DNA from: Nitrososphaerota archaeon | GTDB lineage: Archaea > Thermoproteota > Nitrososphaeria > Nitrososphaerales > Nitrosopumilaceae | Length of the DNA stretch: 6,629 nt | Assembly: GCA_028867395.1 (NCBI GenBank) | Contig: JAGWGO010000087.1 | Span: 1 to 6,629 of the forward strand | Direction: 5' to 3' | Shown: positions 1 to 4,729 of the stretch, in pieces | Layout: every line of letters starts with the position of its first letter | Position numbering within the stretch: position 1 is the stretch's first letter | Notes under the pieces: generated by a model | What the model saw: the letters and a program-made list of their open reading frames with translations, nothing else | Database searches by the model: none | Told to the model about the DNA's origin: nothing | Made by a program: the position numbers and the translations under genes

Positions 1-301
1 CCTCCTCTTCAAATACAAGGCCGATACTCTGCCTCACACCGTCTCTTTCCTTTATTATGTCGTAACCGCATACCGTGGCACTGCCTGAATCCGGGTTCAA
101 TAAAGATGAAAGCATCATTACAGTTGTCGTCTTGCCAGCGCCGTTCAGGCCAACAAGGCCGAATATATCTCCTGAAAATACTTGAAAGCTTATGGAGCTG
201 ACCGCTGCTACTTTTCCATAGTGTTTGGTAAGATCCCGCACGTCGATGACAGGTTCACCATCAGCTTCCTTTGCCTCACTAAAAATAGTAACATTTGTCA
301 T
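1..301 (-). CDS. ABC transporter ATP-binding protein, DrrA/NatA-like (N-terminal part only)
   Basis: The first 100 residues are visible; the rest lies beyond the left edge. Seen: an A-loop Tyr near residue 28 (KHYGKVAAVSSISF), then a Walker A motif GLNGAGKTTT at 51-60 with Lys57. After it come the usual LNPDSGSATVCGYDI stretch and a Q-loop region IGLVFEEE at 93-100, where Glu98 stands in the usual Gln place. Glu at this point also occurs in NatA-type exporters, so it need not mean loss of activity. Signature, Walker B and H-loop are not in view. Family knowledge: such ATPases pair with a six-helix ABC-2 permease to export drugs, lipids or ions, the permease gene usually following directly, here off the edge. 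The ATG at 301 is supported by AGGAG five bases upstream. The first 17 residues or so are a variable extension. The exported substrate cannot be told. Confidence 0.93.
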   Translation of the reverse strand, partial: MTNVTIFSEAKEADGEPVIDVRDLTKHYGKVAAVSSISFQVFSGDIFGLVGLNGAGKTTTVMMLSSLLNPDSGSATVCGYDIIKERDGVRQSIGLVFEEE

Positions 302-305
302 ATTG

Positions 306-339
306 CTCCTATTTGGAGAAACACTTTCCAACTTTTATC
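306..339 (-). promoter_or_regulatory. Probable promoter and ribosome binding site of the ABC ATPase gene
   Basis: On the minus strand GATAAAAG (332-339) is a TATA-like box. A transcript starting about 25 bases downstream would begin near 310-313. AGGAG (306-310) lies four bases before the ATG and matches the archaeal 16S tail. The SD is convincing; the TATA assignment is an inference in AT-rich DNA. If it is right, the leader is only about ten bases and the SD sits at the very 5' end. Confidence 0.4.
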
Positions 340-576
340 TCACAGAAAACTTTGGTCAAATATGCAATTAAAACAATGACTCGTTTCCCAAATCTGATAA
401 ACAGTCAAGATTTTCAGAATAAACGCTATGGCGTGACTCGGAAAACAAATTGTGACAATATAACCTTTAGAAATTTTAGATGACCTATTTTTGAAAATGC
501 CCTCATCTACTAATTTAATCTAATCCATGTAATTCTATGAATTGATTTATCAAATATGAAAGTTAGGGAGTTTGCG

Positions 577-595
577 AATCATTCAACGAATGACT
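577..595 (-). terminator. Hairpin just past the dodecin-like gene, possible 3' end element
   Basis: On the minus strand AGTCATTC-GTT-GAATGATT can form an eight-pair stem (one G-T pair) with a three-base loop, 5 bases after the dodecin-like stop codon. No T-run follows, and archaeal termination depends mainly on T-runs, so this may act in 3' end stability or be chance. Confidence 0.3.
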
Positions 596-600
596 AGTCT

Positions 601-798
601 CTAATCTACAAGGAAAGCAATTTTGATGTTAGCTTTGTATTCTGATATCTTATTGTTGTCAACCTTTGCTTTAAAGCTCACTACGTGAGCTCCCTTTATG
701 TTGTGTATCTTGCTTGACGTTTTTGTTATTGCTTCCTGTACTGCATCCTCCCAGCTTTTTTTAGATGTACCTATCAGTTCTATTATTTTTACTGTCAA
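601..798 (-). CDS. Dodecin-like small protein lacking the classical flavin-stacking Trp
   Basis: A 65-residue protein with full dodecin length and pattern: an N-terminal strand (VKIIELIGTS), one long helix (SWEDAVQEAITKTSSKI, about 15-31), then two strands (HVVSFKAKV and SEYKANIKIAFLV). Known of the family: dodecins form hollow 12-mers that store or buffer flavins. In the Halobacterium protein Trp36 stacks on the isoalloxazine ring and Gln55 contacts it. Recalled from memory, that sequence aligns here without gaps and puts Gly36 and Lys55 at those places. Flavin binding of the usual kind is therefore doubtful; flavin-free dodecin-fold proteins are known. The start is TTG at 798, because AGGAGGTG lies five bases upstream and no in-frame ATG fits. 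It stands alone, over 200 bases from the upstream gene. The fold is near certain; the ligand is unknown. Confidence 0.9.
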   Translation of the reverse strand: MTVKIIELIGTSKKSWEDAVQEAITKTSSKIHNIKGAHVVSFKAKVDNNKISEYKANIKIAFLVD

Positions 799-803
799 TC
801 TGG

Positions 804-811
804 CACCTCCT
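804..811 (-). promoter_or_regulatory. Strong Shine-Dalgarno sequence of the dodecin-like gene
   Basis: AGGAGGTG on the minus strand, five bases before the TTG codon at 798, is a full match to the archaeal anti-SD. It decides the start codon, since TTG alone would be a weak call. The SD lies inside the inverted repeat at 806-851. Confidence 0.85.
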
Positions 812-859
812 CTAAAATCAAATTATGATACAGACTAGATAAGAGAGGAGGATGATTTT
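806..859 (-). repeat. Two interleaved inverted repeats in the leader of the dodecin-like gene
   Basis: Read as minus-strand RNA, the order is AAAATCA (859-853), CCTCCTCT (851-844), a 23-base spacer, TGATTTT (820-814), then AGAGGAGG (813-806). The outer-left arm can pair with TGATTTT (7 bp), and CCTCCTCT can pair with AGAGGAGG (8 bp), which is the SD itself. The two helices cannot nest, so they would be alternatives or a pseudoknot. This matters only if transcription begins upstream of about 859. AT-rich TATA-like stretches exist at 868-905 that would allow it. A shorter transcript from a weak TATA-like TTATCTA near 836-842 would remove the element. Confidence 0.45.
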
Positions 860-1022
860 CATAGTTGATAATCTATATGTAAAATATTTTGTAAGAATAT
901 ATGACATGACTCTGACAGTCTGATAATTACCGGAGTTACACATGTGCATGAAACGGGGGATAATTTTTTGATGGACTTATTTCCTTCTTTATTAATCAAG
1001 TGCGTAAATAGTGCTGTTCAAA

Positions 1023-1700
1023 CTATGGTTTTGACGGGGGCTTCTCGCCTGGTTTACACACATGATCACCACACACTGGTTGACACGGGTATGTAGTGGT
1101 ACAATGAGGGTGCAGATAATCTACGTCTGATTGAGAACTGCCTGTAGTTTTGTTAGTAAATGAAATTGCATTCACAACAAGAGAATAACCAGTAGCCAAC
1201 CTCTCATCTGTTGAGCTGACAATCATGTTTGATGTTGACATCTGAGAATGTGGTGTGATTGTAAAAGACACATAGGCAAATTTATCGACATAGGTGACAC
1301 TGCCTTTAGCGCTACCGATAAAGTGGTGAGGATCTTGGATTATTGTTTTGCCTGACAAGTCATATTGTATCAGAGTGTCACTGTTTGATACAGATGAGCT
1401 TGGACCCCTTATATTGAAAAAGAGAGTGGCGGTTCGTATGGTATAAGATCCTGCGTTGTCAAATATTTTTAGAGTGATAGTAGAAGGAACTCCTAAAGTA
1501 AGGTTCTGCGTCGGAATATTTTGCGAGTATCCAGATATGTCAAATGTATTACCATTTATCACAAGTCCATCTGCATAGTGATATGTTCCGCCTCCAAAGG
1601 AAGGAGTATAAAATAAACCGTATGCTTTGTATTCTTCCAAACCTCCTACGATTGGCAAAAGCAAAAGAGATATTGTAACAGTCAGAACAGTCTTATCCAT
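1023..1700 (-). CDS. Secreted beta-rich protein with a Cys tail (CGDHVCKPGE motif)
   Basis: 225 residues, no enzyme motif. The N-terminus (MDKTVLTVTISLLLLPIVGG) is a signal peptide or membrane anchor. The body, about 25-185, is rich in Ser, Thr and Tyr with alternating hydrophobic strands. It includes TATLFFNIRG, SDTLIQYDLSG and DPHHFIGSAKGSV, a pattern I associate with extracellular beta-sandwich proteins of ammonia-oxidising archaea (from memory). The last 26 residues hold four Cys (200, 206, 210, 215), with CGDHVCKPGE at 210-219 and a Pro/Lys-rich end. This short Cys module recurs at the C-termini of archaeal secreted proteins and could form disulphides or bind a metal; its role is not known to me. 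The ATG at 1700 lacks an SD but has a TATA-like box about 27 bases upstream, fitting a leaderless mRNA. Divergent from the pair at 1814-2454. Confidence 0.8.
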   Translation of the reverse strand: MDKTVLTVTISLLLLPIVGGLEEYKAYGLFYTPSFGGGTYHYADGLVINGNTFDISGYSQNIPTQNLTLGVPSTITLKIFDNAGSYTIRTATLFFNIRGPSSSVSNSDTLIQYDLSGKTIIQDPHHFIGSAKGSVTYVDKFAYVSFTITPHSQMSTSNMIVSSTDERLATGYSLVVNAISFTNKTTGSSQSDVDYLHPHCTTTYPCQPVCGDHVCKPGEKPPSKP

Positions 1701-1722
1701 TTAGATCAAATGGGGTCTTGAA

Positions 1723-1730
1723 GTAAATAA
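1723..1730 (-). promoter_or_regulatory. TATA-like box for the leaderless Cys-tail secreted protein gene
   Basis: TTATTTAC on the minus strand ends 22 bases before the ATG at 1700, so transcription would begin at or next to the start codon. No SD is present, which agrees with leaderless translation. It forms the minus half of a divergent promoter region. Confidence 0.5.
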
Positions 1731-1785
1731 GAAAGCAGCAAGTTTATCAAATCTGATTATCAGGTTTGGTATTAGTGCTACCATC

Positions 1786-1792
1786 GTATATG
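1786..1792 (+). promoter_or_regulatory. TATA-like box for the miniprotein/Ig-like protein unit
   Basis: GTATATG is centred 25 bases before the ATG at 1814, the spacing expected if that ATG is the first transcribed codon. It contains the in-frame ATG at 1790, so the spacing argues for 1814 rather than 1790 or the TTG at 1766 as the start. A second candidate, TTTATCAA at 1743-1750, would give a longer leader. Confidence 0.4.
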
Positions 1793-1813
1793 GAAACAAA
1801 CCGTACATATATC

Positions 1814-1984
1814 ATGAGGCAACAAACTACAGCTGTTACTGAGGCACATATCTCACTTTTGATTATGTTCTTATTTCTTGTGCTTGCGATTGCCTTTCTT
1901 GCAATAATTAATGTACAAACCACGATCCCATTACCAGATGAGAAGACCGCCGTTGCTTTTTTTGTAGACAAGCATTTCATATGA
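1814..1984 (+). CDS. One-helix membrane miniprotein coupled to the Ig-like secreted protein
   Basis: A 56-residue protein of unknown function. A polar N-terminus (MRQQTTAVTEAHIS) is followed by one strongly hydrophobic helix at about 12-34 (SLLIMFLFLVLAIAFLAIIN) and a short tail. Its stop overlaps the start of the next gene in ATGA (1981-1984), the typical sign of translational coupling and the main reason to accept so small a gene. The ATG at 1814 is preferred because of the TATA-like box 25 bases upstream; in-frame ATG 1790 or TTG 1766 would add 8 or 16 residues. The complementary strand is also open, but that reading has no such link to a neighbour and I treat it as a shadow. It may anchor or assist the secreted partner, which is inference only. 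Confidence 0.6.
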   Translation: MRQQTTAVTEAHISLLIMFLFLVLAIAFLAIINVQTTIPLPDEKTAVAFFVDKHFI

Positions 1985-2454
1985 TCAAGACAGCCAAGAT
2001 CGATTCCTTACTCATAATAACAACATTAGTTGTTGCTACACCAATGGCTTTTGCACAATATTATGAGATTCATCGTACAACTCTGATATTAGACCATATT
2101 CCCCGAACTGTGAAACAAGGATATCATCTTACTTTTTCAGGTAAACTTTTTACCACAGACTCTCAAACTCCGTTGCAAGACAGACTTGTTTTTATAGAAT
2201 ATGACAATCCATATGATTGCACAAAGAGTCTTACAAGCACAACTACAGACAGAAATGGAAATTTTTTCATAAACTGGACGGCTATGCCAAAGGGATACAG
2301 TGGTGGCACCTACAATCTCTTTGCAAAGTTCAATGGTGATGACAAAGATTTCTACTCGATAAGCAATCAATATCTGCTAAACGTCATACCACAACTTCAA
2401 AACGGATTTGAAACTAGCCGAGACATCACATTCACATTTGGCCCTTGCGACTAA
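1981..2454 (+). CDS. Secreted Ig-like beta-sandwich protein
   Basis: 157 residues. A clear signal peptide (hydrophobic 9-20) is followed by an AFA-Q cleavage site at 25/26. The mature part reads as a single Ig-like fold: TLILDHIPRTVKQGYHLTFSG opens it, then PLQDRLVFIEYD, a TSTTTDRNGNFFINWT strand pair at about 85-100, and GGTYNLFAKFNGDD at 108-121. This 'new argument, then payload, then displacement of a field value' order is the usual pattern of archaeal and bacterial surface Ig-like repeats. Two Cys (80 and 156) could form one disulphide. There is no anchor, so it is probably released or held by a partner. It has no SD and starts inside the stop of the upstream miniprotein, so it is probably translated by coupling. 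It converges with the propeller-like gene, with only 18 bases between stops. The exact role is unknown. Confidence 0.8.
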   Translation: MIKTAKIDSLLIITTLVVATPMAFAQYYEIHRTTLILDHIPRTVKQGYHLTFSGKLFTTDSQTPLQDRLVFIEYDNPYDCTKSLTSTTTDRNGNFFINWTAMPKGYSGGTYNLFAKFNGDDKDFYSISNQYLLNVIPQLQNGFETSRDITFTFGPCD

Positions 2455-2466
2455 TATTCTGCCTGT

Positions 2467-2472
2467 AAAAAA
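2467..2472 (-). terminator. T-run after the propeller-like gene
   Basis: Six T on the minus strand directly after the stop codon at 2473-2475, in the 18-base gap between convergent genes. T-runs suffice for archaeal termination. No comparable T-run serves the plus-strand gene in this gap. Confidence 0.4.
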
Positions 2473-3564
2473 TCAGCATTGAACAAAGCCCGATCCCTCT
2501 AGGAATTGGGTGTCTATGTTTGATTGAAACTCTTTAATTGTTAAGGTATTATTATTTGATGTCAAGATCACAAGCGAAGGATTGTACTGATCTGCAATCA
2601 AAGCATCCCCACCAAGACCTGCAAAATCCCTTTCTGGATACATTACGACAGAACCGTCATTGTCTGATGCATAGCTTGAAAGAAAGGTTGTCTCCCGGTT
2701 ACCAAAGGTACAAGTATTCGGTGGAACAAATATTATTTCTGATGCTCCCGACTTGAAGGTTATCTTTTGTAAAGTAAGGTTAGGCGAAATGGCAAATATG
2801 TTCCCCGTACCTGAATCAGGAACCAAGAGATCGCCACCATATTGTCCAAAATCCAATGGTGCCACTGCGACCCCACCTATACCTTCGCCTCCATGGTGCC
2901 CTCTGATTGGTATTTCAGCCAACAACGATGATTTGCCTTCAGATGTGATCTTCCATACCTCATTACCTCCACTGATTATCATCGCGTAACCAAAGGTGCC
3001 TGTTGTATCAAAAGTAATGTGAACATCTGACCCTAGCGGGTGATTATCTGCCTTGAACAATGTCATTCCTGAACCATGGATATTTGTACTCCAGATGTTT
3101 GTTCCACTCCATGAACCTTGGGCAATATAGAGACGATCTTTTTGGAATCCTCCAAGACCAGAAGCTATAGCAATATGATCTTTTTGATAGCAATCAAAAG
3201 GTGATGGTAGAGAGGCTATGACGTTTTCTTCTCCTGATTTGTCAATTGATAAAACCTCACTTTGATAGTTGCCAAAACAATACATTGATGTAAATCCCGG
3301 GCAATACGATTCTGAACCAATACCATGCTGGTAATTTTTTCCTAGGCTGCATGTATTGTGAATTACAAAAATATAGTTACTGTCTGCAGTCACATCAATA
3401 GGCTGAAAGATAGGTATGAAAGAGATTGAGTTTGGAATAGAAGTAGATTGTGCAAAAGCAGGCTGACCAATAGATATGAGTATGACTGCTAACAACAGTT
3501 TCAGGGTTGGAAATTTTCTTTCAAAAAATACAATCACTTGCAACCTTTTGCAAATCATAGACAT
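2473..3564 (-). CDS. Secreted beta-propeller-like protein
   Basis: 363 residues. A long basic N-region is followed by a hydrophobic core at 21-38 and cleavage AFA-Q at 38/39. The mature part shows repeated blade-like units: PIDVTADSNYIFVI (55-68), KDRLYIAQG (142-150), HITFDTTGTFGYAMIISG (182-199), GGVAVAPLDFGQYGGDLLVPD (230-250, broken here by the next blade), and FAGLGGDALIADQ (314-326). GGDLLVPD and GGDALIAD are clearly the same element. This resembles NHL/SMP-30-like propellers, but I see no catalytic set. Six Cys remain after cleavage (72, 88, 96, 125, 285, 363), enough for three disulphides. The ATG at 3564 fits leaderless transcription from a TATA-like box at 3587-3594; ATG 3558 is also in frame, and TTG or GTG at codons 8 and 10 would give a more usual signal peptide. 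It overlaps the restored frame of the upstream DUF6659-like gene by 10 bases. Ligand unknown. Confidence 0.78.
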   Translation of the reverse strand: MSMICKRLQVIVFFERKFPTLKLLLAVILISIGQPAFAQSTSIPNSISFIPIFQPIDVTADSNYIFVIHNTCSLGKNYQHGIGSESYCPGFTSMYCFGNYQSEVLSIDKSGEENVIASLPSPFDCYQKDHIAIASGLGGFQKDRLYIAQGSWSGTNIWSTNIHGSGMTLFKADNHPLGSDVHITFDTTGTFGYAMIISGGNEVWKITSEGKSSLLAEIPIRGHHGGEGIGGVAVAPLDFGQYGGDLLVPDSGTGNIFAISPNLTLQKITFKSGASEIIFVPPNTCTFGNRETTFLSSYASDNDGSVVMYPERDFAGLGGDALIADQYNPSLVILTSNNNTLTIKEFQSNIDTQFLEGSGFVQC

Positions 3565-3937
3565 TTCGATCGTTTCATGTACTCATCTATAATTGAGACG
3601 ATCCTTCTTGCCATCGTTATTGAGCTCATATTTTTTTTAGTCACAAGTAACACGCCTTGATATGCAGGAAAAGTAAGCATTGTTAGGTTTTCTCTTTCAT
3701 ATATATGGTAGTTGATTGGCCGTAGTTTTCGTCAAAGTCTCTTCCCATGGAAACCTGCAGAACATAATGCATACAGAACAGCTCATTTAAATGATCAGGG
3801 AAACGTTCTGCAAACATTGGTTTAGCAATTTTTTCCATGACTCGACCCTTATTATTGATCACAGCAACAGACTGAATGTTTTTGTCAACAGCAAGTATTG
3901 AGCCACACAAGACATCAAGGGATTCTAGCAAGGACAT
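3555..3937 (-). pseudogene. DUF6659-like protein gene split by a one-base frameshift
   Basis: The first frame gives 84 residues from ATG 3937 to TAA 3683-3685. It shows a DUF6659-like opening: a helix (LESLDVLCGSILAVD), then IQSVAVINNKGRV, and a helix (LNELFCMHYVLQVSMGRDFDE), ending at YMKEKT. The missing second half is present in the next frame: NLTMLTFPAYQGVLLVT, then MARRIVSIIDEYMKRSKCL, with its stop at 3555-3557. Adding one base near 3686-3700, most simply an A in the AAAA (3688-3691) or AAA (3695-3697) run, rejoins both into about 127 residues, a usual family length. Family knowledge: small, often multicopy proteins of Nitrososphaeria with no proven function. The break may be a real mutation, a sequencing error in an A-run, or be bypassed by restart at ATG 3680, two bases past the TAA. 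No good slippery heptamer is seen. The family name is from memory; the split is visible directly. Confidence 0.75.
3587..3594 (-). promoter_or_regulatory. TATA-like box for the propeller-like gene, inside the upstream gene
   Basis: AATTATAG on the minus strand ends 22 bases before the ATG at 3564, giving a transcript start at or near that ATG. It lies within the C-terminal coding part of the split DUF6659-like gene, so the propeller gene could be transcribed on its own even if the upstream gene is dead. Confidence 0.45.
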
Positions 3938-4263
3938 TAGATCTTGTCATCCCCTTTGCAGTTCATGTCTTCTACGATAGCGAGACTGATTTTTAAAAGG
4001 ATGGATCATTATCAAGTCTGATATTGGCAGTAGCAGGTGGCTATAATTTTGAGTGATTACAGTCATGAAATTGAGACTTGTTAGATCCAATGCAGACTTG
4101 AAAGTATCAAAAATCAGGTTTTAACACAACTAAATTGGGTTGTCCTGTTATTCATACCTTGACTGCTTCAACAGAGTATAATATCAAGAGTGATAATCAG
4201 ATGTGGGAATCTAAATTCGACTTATAGTTATCAAATCACTCAATAACTTAGGAGAAGATGTAA
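3938..4263. other. Intergenic region between divergent genes, promoters only
   Basis: 326 AT-rich bases between the minus-strand DUF6659-like gene and the plus-strand membrane-anchored protein gene. I see promoter-like sequences on both strands. On the plus strand CTATAATTTT (4041-4050) and GTATAATATC (4174-4183) could give long-leader transcripts of the downstream gene, and CTTATAG (4221-4227) a short one. A 19-codon frame at 4065-4124 has no SD and no support. I see no cloverleaf, riboswitch or repeat array. Confidence 0.5.
3991..3998 (-). promoter_or_regulatory. TATA-like box for the DUF6659-like gene
   Basis: TTTTAAAA on the minus strand predicts a transcript start near 3966-3970, which leaves a leader of about 30 bases. 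In that leader AGGGGATGA (3948-3956) resembles the SD consensus with two mismatches and lies about ten bases before the ATG at 3937. The leader also contains a nine-codon open frame starting at 3966. Confidence 0.45.
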
Positions 4264-4266
4264 TTG
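4221..4266 (+). promoter_or_regulatory. Promoter and start region with SD and an ATG-TAA-TTG triplet
   Basis: CTTATAG (4221-4227) is TATA-like, about 25 bases before the SD AGGAGA (4250-4255). Next come ATG (4258-4260), TAA (4261-4263) and TTG (4264-4266), all in one frame. The SD is spaced better for the TTG (nine bases from AGGAG) than for the ATG (three bases), so TTG is taken as the start. Confidence 0.5.
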
Positions 4267-4713
4267 ATACTTGGTTTCTCAGATATTTTGAGCCTAGCTC
4301 AAACAATTGGTATTGTGGGTTCTCTAGTAATCGCGTTTTATTTTTCAAGGCGGGAAATCAATCATTTATCGAGGGAATTTCGTACTGGGATTATAAGCGA
4401 GCTTAATGAAAAGATGCATCGAATAGGAGAAATAATAATAGAACACCCAGAACTTTCAAAGCTGGTTAATCAGACCGATCCTCCAGAACAAGTATTTGCA
4501 ATTTACATATTATCAGTATACAATCAAGCGTTCAATATGCACAAGAGAAAGCTTCTAAACGATGCCCTCTGGGCAGGATGGACCCAGATGATGCGAAGTA
4601 GCTTCCGAGATGGGACTATAGTCACCTACTGGAAAAAAATCAACGCAGATAGTAGATTTAGTGCTGATTTCAGGCACTTTATTAACAACACGGTAATAGC
4701 AAAACTGGGTTAG
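4264..4713 (+). CDS. Membrane-anchored helical protein of unknown function
   Basis: 149 residues. One membrane helix at about 9-28 (SLAQTIGIVGSLVIAFYFSR) is followed by basic residues at 29-40, which suggests the rest lies in the cytoplasm. The remainder is helical: SELNEKMHRIGEIIIEHPELSKLV (45-68), QVFAIYILSVYNQAFNMHKRKLL (76-98), then WAGWTQMMRSSF and a final helix. The plan of N-terminal helix, 'HPELSKLV' segment and Trp-rich second half recalls small membrane proteins of the DUF4760 kind, but I only offer that as a resemblance. No catalytic residues are evident. The start TTG is chosen from the SD at 4250; an in-frame ATG two codons earlier is directly followed by TAA. The permease gene begins 16 bases after the stop, so the two are probably cotranscribed and this protein may be an accessory to transport, which is inference. 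Confidence 0.72.
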   Translation: MILGFSDILSLAQTIGIVGSLVIAFYFSRREINHLSREFRTGIISELNEKMHRIGEIIIEHPELSKLVNQTDPPEQVFAIYILSVYNQAFNMHKRKLLNDALWAGWTQMMRSSFRDGTIVTYWKKINADSRFSADFRHFINNTVIAKLG

Positions 4714-4729
4714 ATGGTTTTCCTATGGC

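Larger units (their letters stand above)
302..600. other. Intergenic region between the dodecin-like gene and the ABC ATPase gene
   Basis: About 300 AT-rich bases with no gene I can support. The plus-strand open frames here lack an SD, have no recognisable protein character and partly run across the start of the ABC ATPase. The region holds the ATPase promoter and SD near 306-339, an imperfect 12-base palindrome ACGCTATGGCGT at 423-434, and a hairpin just after the dodecin-like stop at 577-595. Confidence 0.6.

Noticed and set aside
182..483. Plus-strand open frames over and beyond the start of the ABC ATPase
   Set aside because: They overlap the clearly coding ABC ATPase or run through its upstream region, lack an SD and show no protein-like pattern.
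852..923. 23-codon plus-strand frame just after GAGGAGG
   Set aside because: The SD-like GGAGG touches the ATG with no spacing, and it is better explained as the complement of the dodecin-like SD.
1747..1980. Open frame on the minus strand opposite the membrane miniprotein
   Set aside because: It has no SD, its composition is that of an antisense reading of a hydrophobic helix, and the plus-strand frame is tied to its neighbour by an ATGA overlap.
3683..3700. Programmed -1 frameshifting in the DUF6659-like gene
   Set aside because: The codons before the stop do not form an X-XXY-YYZ slippery heptamer, and I see no stable downstream stem in the right place.
4065..4124. 19-codon plus-strand frame in the intergenic region
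   Set aside because: It has no SD, the TATA-like box upstream is only about 20 bases away, and nothing links it to a neighbour.
1754..4200. Palindrome TGATTATCA (1754-1762) and its reverse complement TGATAATCA (4192-4200) in two promoter regions, considered as a shared operator
   Set aside because: A third copy lies inside the propeller-like coding region near 2973, and such a nine-base AT-rich palindrome is expected now and then by chance in this length.
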